A DNA stretch of 31,451 bases from Asterionellopsis glacialis (GCA_014885115.2 WKLE02001179.1:5687-37137), one strand, 5' to 3'. Shown: positions 9,495 through 19,566, counted from the first letter of the stretch. Notes: a model not told the origin generated them from the letters alone. Program-made: numbers and translations.

Positions 9495-11552
9495 TCAAAG
9501 AGTGAAACCACAACAACTTCCATCCACATCGTCATCGTCATCGCCATTGATACCATCACCATAGTCCATGTCATCAGCATCCTTTGCTGCAATTGTATGG
9601 TTCTTGTCTGTACCCACTTTTCCTAAAGTCATTGTTGTAATTCCTCCTGTTGCCTTGGTCTTGTCTGTTCGAACCTTACTATAATCATTACTTTGAGTGT
9701 CATCCACAATAGCTGTACTTGTTGTTGTGGCTAATTTTTTTGTTGCTGTCTTGGTTGTGATTGTTGATTGTTTCGCAGCCGCCGCCGCTGCTGCCAATGC
9801 TAAATTGGATTGTGATTGTGTCTGATCCACTAAAAATCCAACCAATAAAAATCGCAAACCTTTGGTAATCTTTTGTCCACAATGACGTAATTTACCTGGA
9901 AAGATTAAACAATGTCCACGTTGTAAATGGACAGTCGCATCCAACCCTTCAAAGTACGTCCCACCTCCATCATAATCCCAACCACACCCATCACTCAAGG
10001 CAATCAGAAATGTCCATTCCGATTTGTCGGTATGCATATCTAATTTTTGACGTTCTTTTTTGGTCACATCATATTTGACCATGTGGGGTTCACGATCATC
10101 CAATATTAATGTCACATTCCGTTTCTTCTTTTTCTTCTTTTTCTTCTTCTTTTTGCTGTTACTGATATCATTGTTCTCTTTACTTGTATTCTCTTTTTCT
10201 TCACTTTCATGTTCCTCTTTTTCTTCTTCTTTTTCTTCTTCATTATCCTGATTTTCATTTTCATCATCACTTGTACTTGTAGTTGGACCTAATCGTGTAA
10301 TGATGGCATGACATACTTTATGTACAGGTTCTAAACATCCCAAGGCTAGAGTGGGGAATTCTCGACACCCCAGGGTTTGTTTTGCATACGTATAGGCATT
10401 GTATTGTCCACGACATGCCTGTTCTGTTTGGTACACAATCCTATGACAATGATCAATTGATAATCCTGTATCACAAATATATATTTGATGTTTCGATGAT
10501 ACACACACCCAATCTTCAATAGCATTAGGTGGTGGATTCGGTAACGTCGACATGGCTTGAGATGTAAAAATATCCATACCATGCGGACAAGACGGATTTG
10601 TAATAACACCCGTATTATTAGGATTTGTATTCATCATGGCTGTTGTGGATGTTGTTGTTGGGAGCGGTTTAGTTTTAGTAGCAAATGTAGTAGATGTAGT
10701 ATTAGTTTGCGACTGGGATGTTGAGATTATATCGATTGGATCCTTCATCTCATCTCCTTCACCAACATTGTCCAAACTGTTGCTGGAAGAAGAAGAAGAA
10801 GATAGTTGTTGTTGTTGTGGTATGGTGACGGGACGTTGTTCTTGTTTGACTTCATTTTGTCTGTGATCTTTTGTAGGATCATTCGATGTATCACTATTCG
10901 AATCTGAATAATCTTTAGATGTGACATCTTCACGAATTGCATATATATGAACAACTCCAGGACCCTTCTTGAGACGTCCAAAACCACTTGTACATTCTTC
11001 TTCTTCGTTGTCGTTGTCGTTATCGTAATTGTCGTGATCTCCTCTTCTTCCAAGCCCTTGTTCATCCGCTTCAATTTCCAATTGTGTTTCATTCGATGTA
11101 TAAAACGTTGTACCACGACGAATACGACGTATAAGTTTTGTTGTGGTTCGTTTCGATTGGGTCTCATGTCGGGAGGATACGGCATGTTGATAATAATAAT
11201 GATCTGGAAAGGTAGGTGTATTTTCTATTTCTGATTCTGCGGAATCATAATGGTAATTCTGTTGTTGTTGTTGTTGTTGTTGCTGTTTTTTATTATATAA
11301 TAAATGTGTTTGTCCTCGACGTGTATGAATTTTTGTCTTCTTCTTATTATTATTGTTGTAATGGTAGTTCGTATTCTTTTGTTTTTCTTGTTGTACTTGT
11401 TCTAATATGAGTTTTTGATTCGATTCTTCAATAAGTTGATGCATATAGGGATCCGTTATAAATATTTTTTTCTTTTGTTCTCGACGATCACCAATATATC
11501 GACTATCATTTGAATGTCCATCCAATGCGGTAGATGACATACATTGACCCAT
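9495..11552 (-). CDS. 2OG-Fe(II) oxygenase / prolyl-4-hydroxylase-like protein with acylation-type N-terminus
   Basis: This single-exon frame of 685 residues ends in a double-stranded beta-helix oxygenase domain. Such enzymes use Fe(II), O2 and 2-oxoglutarate to hydroxylate substrates. The metal triad is visible as His507-x-Asp509 (DMHTDKSEWTF) and His557 (FPGKLRHCGQ), with Arg567 (KGLRFLLVGF) as the 2-oxoglutarate-binding residue. The earlier part of the domain (about 340-422, ending in VHKVCHAIITRLG) is separated from the core by an acidic and then lysine-rich insertion (430-478) that includes 11 consecutive Lys. The N-terminus MGQCMSS fits myristoylation at Gly2 and palmitoylation at Cys4, which suggests membrane anchoring. 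Residues 60-300 are Asn/Gln/Lys/Asp-rich and probably disordered; an alanine run follows the domain at about 586-593. The start ATG is the only plausible one. The substrate is unknown; the oxygenase class is well supported. Confidence 0.8.
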   Translation of the reverse strand: MGQCMSSTALDGHSNDSRYIGDRREQKKKIFITDPYMHQLIEESNQKLILEQVQQEKQKNTNYHYNNNNKKKTKIHTRRGQTHLLYNKKQQQQQQQQQNYHYDSAESEIENTPTFPDHYYYQHAVSSRHETQSKRTTTKLIRRIRRGTTFYTSNETQLEIEADEQGLGRRGDHDNYDNDNDNEEEECTSGFGRLKKGPGVVHIYAIREDVTSKDYSDSNSDTSNDPTKDHRQNEVKQEQRPVTIPQQQQLSSSSSSSNSLDNVGEGDEMKDPIDIISTSQSQTNTTSTTFATKTKPLPTTTSTTAMMNTNPNNTGVITNPSCPHGMDIFTSQAMSTLPNPPPNAIEDWVCVSSKHQIYICDTGLSIDHCHRIVYQTEQACRGQYNAYTYAKQTLGCREFPTLALGCLEPVHKVCHAIITRLGPTTSTSDDENENQDNEEEKEEEKEEHESEEKENTSKENNDISNSKKKKKKKKKKKRNVTLILDDREPHMVKYDVTKKERQKLDMHTDKSEWTFLIALSDGCGWDYDGGGTYFEGLDATVHLQRGHCLIFPGKLRHCGQKITKGLRFLLVGFLVDQTQSQSNLALAAAAAAAKQSTITTKTATKKLATTTSTAIVDDTQSNDYSKVRTDKTKATGGITTMTLGKVGTDKNHTIAAKDADDMDYGDGINGDDDDDVDGSCCGFTL

Positions 11553-11987
11553 GATGATGATGATGCTTTACTGTATCCTTTTTGCTTTTTTAATATATAT
11601 TTATTTTGTAGGATACTTGAAAAAAATATATATTATTCGAAGGTTTTGTACCGTTCACTTATTGACCTGTTTTATTTGGAGAGGGGGGATGCCCTTGAAA
11701 TGGATTTTGACGTGTATATGTTTGGTAATCTAAAAAGTAGAATTAATGTGTACTTTGGGAGGATTGTTGAAAGATGATTTAATCAATCTCTCCAAATACT
11801 ATAGATTTTTTGTCAGTTCAGTCACGCTTTGTGTTGCATGGACTTTGATCGCACCTATTCACTGACACAATCGCACGTTTCACAAGAGACGAAGAATAGG
11901 ATTCCACCACAAGGCGATTATTGATACTACGTCTCTTGGTGTTGATATATTATATCGTTGCGAAATACTACTGTACTACTCTCTTTT
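11553..11987. other. Intergenic spacer upstream of the oxygenase gene
   Basis: This 435 bp A/T-rich spacer includes ATGATGATGATG immediately beside the oxygenase start. Short plus-strand frames here (11544-11777, 11551-11733) are composed of repeats or low-complexity sequence. No other feature was seen. Confidence 0.5.
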
Positions 11988-12478
11988 TCACTTGTGTAAT
12001 CGGGGTGGAGTTGAAAGAATATGCAATAAAATAGAAGGGTCCCGCCTCTGTTGTAGTTGTTGTCGATACAACCCCAGTAGTGAGTTTAGGCTTTTAGATT
12101 GTTCCTTACTCTGTCTTGCCGGGGGTGGGGTGTGTTTTTTCTGTTCTGGTTCCTGACACTTATTAGTCACTTATGAAACATACCATTTGGATCGCGTAGG
12201 TCCTTGTCTACCTGTACTGACTGTACTTGTTCTGCTAACATGACGCACCTCAAAACTATCTTTTCTTCATCTCCGAGGTGACATTGCGCTCCTGCTATTT
12301 TCTTGCACCCCCGTACCTGTAATACGTAATCTTTCCAAACACGATCCGCAAGAGTCCCATTTTCCAGCAGATGTCTACTCCCCCCGAATACCGTACTGTA
12401 CCCTACGGGAATGAATAAAGCTAGGAGAGAATAATAAAAGAGACGAGTGTTTCGGGTAGTGGTGGTAGGTGTCGACAT
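11988..12478 (-). CDS. Small hypothetical protein with N-terminal hydrophobic helix (gene model uncertain)
   Basis: From the ATG at 12478 an open frame runs 103 codons to a stop at 12167. It has a Thr-rich start, one hydrophobic helix at about residues 13-31 (FYYSLLALFIPVGYSTVF) and a soluble part with three cysteines (RGCKKIAGAQC and LRC). A GTATGT donor lies just before that stop. Removing 12146-12183 (38 bp, GTATGT...CAG) would join the frame to 11988-12145 and give 150 residues with a basic tail (RQSKEQSKSLNSLLGLYRQQ). A 38-bp intron is shorter than every other intron in the window, so the unspliced 103-residue form (12167-12478) remains possible. I do not recognise the family; a small single-pass organelle or ER membrane protein is a guess. 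Confidence 0.4.
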
Positions 12479-12656
12479 TTCTGAAAATTTCCTGCTTTTG
12501 ATTTTTGAAATATAGAATATTGGGTTTATTCTTTAGAGGGTTAACCTCCAACTTGACATTACCCCTTTCAAAAAGAAAAGAAACTCAAGTTTACCCATTA
12601 TGTGAACTTTAAAATAAATATACCGAACGATAAATACCGTTTCTTGTATGTGTATA

Positions 12657-12664
12657 TGACGTCA
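12657..12664. promoter_or_regulatory. Perfect CRE palindrome TGACGTCA
   Basis: The 8-bp bZIP consensus lies 179 bp upstream of the small minus-strand gene and 563 bp upstream of the F-box/FIST gene. A second TGACGTCA at 16554-16561 lies within receptor coding sequence, so chance occurrence is possible. Regulatory function is inferred only from the motif. Confidence 0.3.
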
Positions 12665-12723
12665 AGAGAATTCTAAGACAGTGAGTTCGTTGGATCCTAC
12701 GTGAATTTCCGTACCTGCTACTC

Positions 12724-12735
12724 GGTACCTGGTAA
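12724..12735. promoter_or_regulatory. TACCWGGTA palindromic motif (divergent spacer)
   Basis: GGTACCTGGTAA, flanked by related GTACCTG and GGTAAGGTAC half-sites within 12711-12740, forming a local cluster. Function is unknown. Confidence 0.4.
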
Positions 12736-13170
12736 GGTACAGACGGTATGCACCGCAGGACTACTTGAGTCAGTGCTTTTGATCTTCGGCAAGCTTGAGC
12801 TGTCCAAAAAGATGTACCTGTACAAGTAGTATTTATTATACCAGTACCAGAGGTACGAAAAGGATCTTACACTTTCACATACATAGTCATGATGTTGACA
12901 AGCACCAACCGGAATCCAACCCAAAAGAAGTAAGACTCCCATCACCGCAATCTCACCACATCACCGAGGGAAGAAAAAGAAACAAGCTTTCGACATCTCA
13001 ACACAGAACTAGAACGCAGTAAACGAGTTCTTGGGTATCTTCTTATATTATATCTGTTGTGTGCCTATAGTTATCAGTGCAACATTGATTTTAGTTTTGA
13101 GTTATCCTGGTTGAGGAATTCGTCTCATTTTTTAAATCTTTTGGGTATCGCTTCACGTGGCAACAATAAG

Positions 13171-13226
13171 AAACAAAAAAAAACACACACACACACAACA
13201 GCAAGAAGAACAAGAAGAACAAAAAC
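13171..13226 (+). repeat. A-rich leader with CA microsatellite and AAGAAC repeats
   Basis: Just upstream of the F-box/FIST ATG lie a poly-A run, a CA dinucleotide repeat (about 13182-13198) and two to three AAGAAC-type units, ending in AAAAACATG. The lack of T and near lack of G fits an unstructured 5' leader that helps identify the start codon. Confidence 0.55.
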
Positions 13227-14912
13227 ATGAATCATTTGAATACAGATTTACTTGTCAATATTATATCCTATTTAAATGTAATTGATGGTATTCGTTTTTC
13301 AATGACATGTCAACGGATGTTTTATTTAAGCAATGAATTTCCTAAAATTATTGGTCCTCAAGTTGTGGGAGAAAAATCCTACGACGACCATGAGGAGGCG
13401 GAAGAAGAACAATCACAACGTACCAAGGCACAAACCATGGAACATGCCATGTCTAAAATGCGTACCAAACCTGATATTGCCTTTTTCTTTCAAAAATCAT
13501 ATTTAGGTGCGGATTGCAGGAGAAATGGAGTACTACCTCCATCTACAATTGTTCTAGGTGCTGCTTCACCTTTTATTCAAGCCAATATACCTCATCGTCC
13601 ACCCCAAGCGGACGATATGAATATATCATTGTTGTTGGGGAGTTTTCCAAGAGAAAGTACACGTATCGTCCCATTTGTCTTTGATGGGATGTTATCTACA
13701 GATACATTAGAGAAATTTGCGGCAGATGAATTATCTCCTCCTGTAGGATACGAGAATGATGAGGATTATTGGAAAGTATTTGTGGTGTATGTGTGTGGAT
13801 ACCGACAACAGAGGGTGCAAGCAGAACCATTTATACAACAATTACAATCCCTGTATCCTAATGCGGCCATTGTGGGTGGTATTTGTGACTCTGGATATGT
13901 CAGTGTATTGAAAAAAGAGCAACAACAACAAGAAGAAGAAGAAAGAAGGAAATCACCGAGACTCGCTGAAAAAAATGGTAGTGTTACCAAACCCATGTAT
14001 GAAGTTCAAGAAGTTGATGCTGGTATCTTTGGTGTAGCCATGGGTGGTGATATACCCATACAAAGTATTGTATCACGTGGTGTGAAAAGTCTTCTACAAA
14101 GTCCTGATAAAATGGATGCTTCTTCAGAAACATCCTCGTCGTCACCCTCTTCTTCACCGTGGATTATTCATTCTAGTTTTCTTGCAAAGCCCACCGATGA
14201 AAACAACTATCCCTTGAGGGGAGTATCACCTGATACACAAACGCCTGTTCATATTATACACAAATTTAAAAATACACAAACCAATGCAATCGTTTCACCT
14301 ATTGATCTTATTTATGGTTCTCATGAGTTTGGTAACGAAGAACCTGAATTTTTGGGTATTTGTCGCCGTTCCAAGGGTGAAGATGGATTTCAATTAATTG
14401 AGAGATTTGGTATCCATGGAAGTAAATTGATAATAATGACAGATGGATCAGCATCACAAAACGAATCATTGACGGATGCTGAAGTTAACTTCTTTTCCTT
14501 GGATGGTGAAGAATGTTGTGCTGATATGGAAGATACCGTCCACAAATTATACGAAACATCCATTTCCAATTCTGACGTATTGTTGGGTGCAATTATGTTT
14601 AGTTGCAACGGTCGTGGACCTCATAAATCGGGTTTTATTAACGAGGAACAGGCAGATGCGAAACGATTCCATCAGAAGTTTCCCAATATCCCCTGTTGTG
14701 GCTTTTATGCGGGTGGAGAAATTGGCCCATTAGCATTGGTTGGCAATGAAAATGTCTTCCAAAGAGGAAAGGCAGCTCTTCAAGGATTTACAGCTGTTTT
14801 CGCTGTATTTGTGGTACCTAAAAATCGTATCCATTATCATTTGGATGATAGCCACGACAATGTAAAGCAATATGTAAAAGACAAATTGGCTTCTTGGAAG
14901 TCGGCATGTTAG
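13227..14912 (+). CDS. F-box and FIST domain protein (FBXO22-like)
   Basis: The 561-residue single-exon product begins with an F-box-like helix set (residues 1-40: LLVNIISYLNVIDGIRFSMTCQRMFYL), expected to bind SKP1 in an SCF ubiquitin ligase. A FIST_N-like sensory domain follows (about 80-285, including NAAIVGGICDSG and DAGIFGVAMGGD), interrupted by a charged insertion (229-255). The FIST_C-like part contains GAIMFSCNGRG (454-464) and GFYAGGEIGP (492-501), both characteristic of FIST_C. The architecture F-box, FIST_N, FIST_C matches animal FBXO22, so substrate recruitment for ubiquitination is the most likely role. In bacteria FIST domains are thought to sense small ligands such as amino acids. 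The ATG is preceded by an A-rich leader. Domain assignment is strong for FIST and moderate for the short F-box; the substrate is unknown. Confidence 0.83.
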   Translation: MNHLNTDLLVNIISYLNVIDGIRFSMTCQRMFYLSNEFPKIIGPQVVGEKSYDDHEEAEEEQSQRTKAQTMEHAMSKMRTKPDIAFFFQKSYLGADCRRNGVLPPSTIVLGAASPFIQANIPHRPPQADDMNISLLLGSFPRESTRIVPFVFDGMLSTDTLEKFAADELSPPVGYENDEDYWKVFVVYVCGYRQQRVQAEPFIQQLQSLYPNAAIVGGICDSGYVSVLKKEQQQQEEEERRKSPRLAEKNGSVTKPMYEVQEVDAGIFGVAMGGDIPIQSIVSRGVKSLLQSPDKMDASSETSSSSPSSSPWIIHSSFLAKPTDENNYPLRGVSPDTQTPVHIIHKFKNTQTNAIVSPIDLIYGSHEFGNEEPEFLGICRRSKGEDGFQLIERFGIHGSKLIIMTDGSASQNESLTDAEVNFFSLDGEECCADMEDTVHKLYETSISNSDVLLGAIMFSCNGRGPHKSGFINEEQADAKRFHQKFPNIPCCGFYAGGEIGPLALVGNENVFQRGKAALQGFTAVFAVFVVPKNRIHYHLDDSHDNVKQYVKDKLASWKSAC

Positions 14913-15450
14913 CTCCATTCTCCAGTAAACTCCCAGTTTTCAATAATGCATATTAGTACTGTCTGTAGATAACCATCATAAGTCTCCTATCTTTCTCCAG
15001 TATTACTACTTTCCATGAATCAACATCGATAAGGGGGAGGGGGGGAGTGTTGTACGTTTTAAAAATTGATATTTCTGCAGGTTTATTTTTCTTGTTAGTA
15101 ATGCACTTCCAAAGATATCTAGGAAACTCGAGATAGAAATAAAATGATTGGGAGCGAGAGCTGCAGTCGAAAACGCGAACCCCACCAGCTTACTACTGAC
15201 GTGATTGAAATCCCTTCGTTCTAATAAACTGATTCTTACGTAGAAAGGCGGATTGGTGGATACGGTGGTGTATTTCTACATGCATCCCTGCAATCTTTTA
15301 TCCCACTTTTTGTTATTTTGTCGACAACCAGCCTGAGTGATTCTCTAACAAAAAGAACACAAAACACCTTTCTTTGGTGTCGCGTGTCGCAAGACTAAAC
15401 AATCGAGGAAAACACTCGTAGCGTCGAGTCCCAGCTAATAAAACATCACC
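14913..15450. other. Intergenic spacer between F-box/FIST gene and receptor gene
   Basis: This 538 bp spacer contains the 3' end of the F-box/FIST gene and the promoter region of the receptor gene. A short G-rich run is at about 15033-15047 (GGGGGAGGGGGGG). No gene, tRNA or repeat array was seen. Confidence 0.5.
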
Positions 15451-17439
15451 ATGTTTAACACCTATTTGTCATTACTCTTCTTTCAAATGTGGATTGCTTC
15501 ATCTCGATCTGATTCTTGTTCCCTGTGTCCATTTGACAATAATAACACAAACATTACTCTAGAAAAGAAACTCAATATAGTTACAAATGATGGTTTTATG
15601 ATCAACAATTGCTCACACCTGGAATCATTTGTTACAAGTCTCGAGGCTGAATCTCAAGAATGTTCCGCATATCAAGCACTTGGGACGATTTGTGGTTGTC
15701 CCTTGCACGATTCTGCATGTCGACTTTGTAAGGATGGTAGTAGAATACCAGCTGAGAAACAAAATAGATCCATTTCCACGGTATTACAAAATAATCATAT
15801 TGAAGGTACTCCTTTCCTACATACATGTGAAATGTTTGAAGCCTATATGCACTCGGAACCACAGGACAGTGCCGTATGTGAAGAAGCTCAATTGATTAGT
15901 ACCTATTGTGGTTGTCCAGGCCCTGAAAATGCATGTCTCTTTTGTTCTAGCTTGGATGATATAGAGGATTTATCAAAGACACCACCCTTTGAGGATCTAC
16001 CTACATTTGGAAATTTTCCTACAAGTCCAAGAGTTTTAGATTTCAATCATATAACATGTGAACTTATGCAAGAAATTGGAAAACACATGTATGAAGGCGA
16101 TTCTTTTGACTGCCAAAAACATCTCCAATACAATGGCTACCTTTGCGGGTGTCCTTTCATATTTAGAAGAAGACAAAAAATACTCGAGTGGTTACCAAGA
16201 GTTTCAGCTTCCATGTCATTTCTGGTACGTACTGAATATGAATTTCGGACACATCGTCTCTCCTTTTTAAAACTGTTTAAACCTCAAGCTCTACACTTTT
16301 CAAACTCTTTCATGGATTATTTTTTTTTCTCTCAAGGGCTCTGCATTTATTGCCCAAGATATATTAAAAAGTCGGAAAAAGTATGTTACTACTTACCATC
16401 AAATTATCCTTGGGATGAGTGTGGTCGATATGCTGTCATCTATCGCATGGGCATTATCAGTCGTACCTTTACCAGTGGAAGATGCAGCAGGTTTTGGCGC
16501 AAAAGGAAACGATGCCACCTGTATAGCACAGGGCTTTTTCATTGAGTTTGGGTTGACGTCACCCTTTTTCAATCTTGCATTGTCCATATACTACCTTCTT
16601 GTCATCAAGTACGGCTGGAGAGAAGATCGAATATCAAAGAAGCGCATCTACTTCCTTGGTCTTCCACCTTTATTCGGATCAATTTTTGCATTTGCAGCAA
16701 TACCACATTACGGTCCAGATGTTGCCATGTGTTACGTCAATCAAAGTGGTCACCATAATTATCGCCTTCCAATCGTGTTCCTCTTTCTACCGGTATTCAT
16801 TGTCATTGTCTTTGCGACTATTGCTGTGATTATGGTATATTTGTCAGTACGCGAAAAGGAAAGAATTTCAAGACGTTGGTCCATGCGAACGGATCATCAT
16901 CCAGGTCTTTCTAGGAAAGTGTTTTGGCAGTCACTGGTAAGAAACAGCTATCTTGTTTGTGCCCCTTGCAATATAAAAAGAAATCAATCTTTCATCTTAC
17001 CACTACTTTGCCTTTGTACGTTCAGTGGTACCTTGCGTCTTTTTACGTTTCATGGCCAATCGTCATTATTGTCCCTTTTGTTGACACTAATTATTACAGA
17101 GCGTTTGGATATCTTTGCTTGGTTATATTCTTTGCTCCATTCCAAGGATTTTTGAATTTCATTGTTTATACCCACCCAAGATTGCAGCAATACCATTTCT
17201 TTAAACGCATATCTGCAAGTTTACTACGAAGTAGACTTCAACATGGTGTTGCCACCATTGCCAGCACATTGGGACCAAGCAGTGAAAACCAAGATGATCA
17301 CGGACCGACTGAAACTAAAGAATCGAATGAACCTGGATCTTCCACAATATCGACAACATCGAGCAACACAACGAGCCATAAATTTAAAATTCAAGAGCCA
17401 TCTGCATACATTGCAAAGTCTACAGCTCCAATAAACTAA
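15451..17439 (+). CDS. Seven-helix receptor-like protein with CGCP cysteine-repeat ectodomain (three exons)
   Basis: Predicted exons are 15451-16224, 16337-16936 and 17026-17439; introns 16225-16336 (112 bp, GTACGT...AAG) and 16937-17025 (89 bp, GTAAGA...CAG) are both phase 0, giving about 595 residues. A signal peptide (1-20) is followed by a cysteine-rich ectodomain with three repeats: Cys54-93, Cys126-165 and Cys203-234. Each repeat has two spaced Cys and a CGCP motif, then CxxC in the first two only. Seven hydrophobic segments follow (about 248-267, 278-301, 319-349, 361-381, 401-428, 455-476, 482-506), with Cys320 at the top of helix 3 and Cys390 in the next extracellular loop placed for the usual GPCR disulfide. 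The basic loop after helix 5 and a Ser/Thr-rich C-tail fit G-protein coupling and phosphorylation. The helix pattern resembles cAMP-receptor/secretin-like GPCRs. The ligand is unknown. Confidence 0.78.
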
Positions 17440-17652
17440 GTTGCTCAACACTTTATTTGTGCTCAGACAAATTTGATTACTAATAGACATTATAAATATA
17501 AATCACTACACATTTCATCTTTATCAAAAAAAACTAATCATTCTTTCATTTGATCACGTTAACTATACATTCTAAGCAATTATTCTTTGACAAATATCAA
17601 TACACTCAATTCACTTATTCATGATACAATGAAATCTGAATACAAATCACAT
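17440..17652. other. Short convergent spacer
   Basis: The 213 bp between the stops of the receptor gene and the eight-helix membrane protein gene is A/T-rich and must contain both 3' ends; overlap of the two transcripts is likely. No other feature was seen. Confidence 0.5.
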
Positions 17653-18738
17653 TTACACCTTAGGGGCTTGTGTAACACTAGGAACAGGTGGCTCCGGCGA
17701 TGCTGGGCAAGCGAGAGGAAAAAAAAAAAAGAGATGCGATTTTGTGAGATAAACATAATTTGATACAACAAAATATCACTTCACGCACCACCAAACTGCA
17801 TACTTACCATCTGAAGTTTCACCCTGACCTAAAAGTAACTCCTTTACAGTCTTTCCAAACGTCAAGAGAGAAATGACGAATCCAGCCCACGTGGAGAAAT
17901 AAAAGTTACTAATTGTCGTAGCAGGTCCAGTCTTGAAGGTAAGGTATGCAACACCAAAAGAATACAATACAAGAAGTACGAAGGATACACCTGTTTCTAG
18001 CATGAGTGGAACTTTTCCCGTGGTTGATAAAACAGAGAGGATCATAGCAAAGAGCGTCCCGAAAACTCCTACACAAACTCCAAATTTTGTACGCTTGCAA
18101 ATTTCTGAATCAGAAGGTACAACAAAGTCTTTATCGTCCTCATCATCCGTACTACAAAAGGTATGGAGGAAACGGGATGACGCTACCATCACCACAAAGG
18201 AGGACGCAAAGAGACAATACCACAATGTTGTCTTTGGTGGTGCTTGCCTCAATATCTCAGTACCGACATTGGCTTCGCGTGCTAAATTGCCGGCAATATA
18301 TAAGATAGCAACAAAGGCACCCCAACTTGAAAAGTACAAATTGGCATTTGAGACAATGATTTCAGGTTTGGGATATTTGGAACCATCACCTCCTAGAGTA
18401 TCATCACGTTGTCCAAATTCGTTTCCAGGATTCATAATCACAGGTAATCCACCAGCCCATACAATGGCTACGATAAAGATTGCAACAGCTTCCGGCGGCT
18501 GTAAAACGAATCGATCCGGCACTAAGAAATGCGCAATAACAGATAAACCTGCTATACCAATCGTGATGGATGTAACAGCCACAATCCATTTATCTTCTGA
18601 AGTGTCTGCAAAGTTGTCATCGTCACTTTCGTGCGCACCCAAGGCCACAGCTGAAAAAACTGCTAATGCAATCCATTCTGAAAAACGATTGCGTGTACTA
18701 GAGTGTTCAGCTTCTGGTAATGTCGTTGCTGCCATCAT
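17653..18738 (-). CDS. Eight-helix membrane protein with internal duplication (two exons)
   Basis: Exon 1 is 17808-18738 and exon 2 is 17653-17702; the 105-bp intron (17703-17807, GTAAGT...CAG, phase 1) joins GATG to CATCG and replaces a short read-through tail with DASPEPPVPSV. The open frame extends upstream to a GTG, but the first ATG is at 18738, giving about 326 residues. Eight hydrophobic segments are visible (about 21-36, 51-72, 84-103, 134-152, 173-190, 219-241, 245-267, 280-297). The two halves are related: NLYFSSWGAF (133-142) matches NFYFSTWAGF (278-287), each in the fourth helix of its half. This indicates a tandem duplication of a four-helix unit. I do not recognise a characterised family; transporter, channel or scaffold are all open. 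Acidic loops (DESDDDNF-like, DDEDDKD) follow the first helix and the fifth. Confidence 0.72.
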
Positions 18739-19347
18739 GATTGTTTGAGCCACACTATGAATATATTTTACTTCTTTTCTTTCGTTACTTTTGTTTTATT
18801 CTGTTCTCTCAAGTTTTGTAGATTTTTTGAATAGGTATATGCTGGCTTTTATGTTCTTTGGATTGGTCGTGTCGTTCGATTGTTGAGTTTCAAAATGATG
18901 ATTCTTATACACACAAAAGATTTCCTTTTTGTTCTGTGGGACTCAAATTTTTTTTTTTGGGGTATTACAACTCAGAAAACGCGCATAGATCCTTTCGTGT
19001 ATGCTGCGATTACACAGTGATAGGAAAAACAATGTGTTCTTTAGAAATCTCAGATTTGAAACTTTGCAAGGCGAAACAGGGTTCGCATTTTCTTCGTGGA
19101 TATATTATTATTTATGATGATTGACACCGCCATCAATCAGATCCTTTCAAGATACCCCTCTACTCTAGAGAGAGTACCCTACAACATACAGGTAACAGGT
19201 AAAGAGCATGAGAGACGCAGGATAGGAACTAAAACAGACACTTATTAATTAATTGTCAGATACGGCCGGCTCCCGAACCCCCAAGGATTCCTAATATTTA
19301 ATTACATTTAAATAGGTCTCTCTACTAGTAGTATGTACCCGCCTGCC

Positions 19348-19357
19348 TACCAGGTAC
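19348..19357. promoter_or_regulatory. TACCWGGTA palindromic motif (SET gene upstream region, copy 1)
   Basis: TACCAGGTAC in the divergent region between the membrane protein and SET genes, about 850 bp upstream of the SET ATG. Function is unknown. Confidence 0.4.
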
Positions 19358-19566
19358 AGCAGAGATATGAGTGCACTACCAACACTTCCTCCTTTAGTCA
19401 TCTAAAATTGTCAGAGTTAGAAATAACTCTATAAGCAAAACTCTTTTTATAAAACTTCTTAGGGCTATTTATACTTGTCATTAGTCCTATTTTTTTTTAC
19501 TGCAGCGTCCAAGGTTTTGACAGAAAGTTGTTTCTCATGTGATTTCGACCTCTGTATTGTATCCAC

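Larger units (their letters stand above)
12479..13226. other. Divergent intergenic region with palindromic motifs
   Basis: This 748 bp region lies between the small minus-strand gene and the F-box/FIST gene. It carries a perfect TGACGTCA (12657-12664), a GGTACCTGGTAA (12724-12735), TGTACCTGTACA (12813-12824) and TACCAGTACCAGAGGTAC (12839-12856). The part nearest 13227 has a CA repeat and AAGAAC units. A short minus-strand frame starting at 12942 looks like a signal peptide, but I could not extend it into a convincing gene. Confidence 0.5.

Noticed and set aside
10119..10160. TTC/TTT-rich tract that might be a spacer or splice region
   Set aside because: It encodes the poly-lysine run of the oxygenase in frame, so no intron is needed.
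11262..11285. CAA/CAG-type triplet repeat
   Set aside because: It encodes a polyglutamine run inside the oxygenase gene and is explained by the coding sequence.
12718..12942. Signal-peptide-like start (MGVLLLLGWIPVGACQ) followed by a GTAAGA donor-like site on the minus strand
   Set aside because: I could not find a downstream exon giving more than a few residues; the region is also full of palindromic spacer motifs. Transcript data could revive it.
16554..16561. Perfect TGACGTCA
   Set aside because: It lies inside receptor coding sequence (encoding part of helix 3), so it is probably chance.
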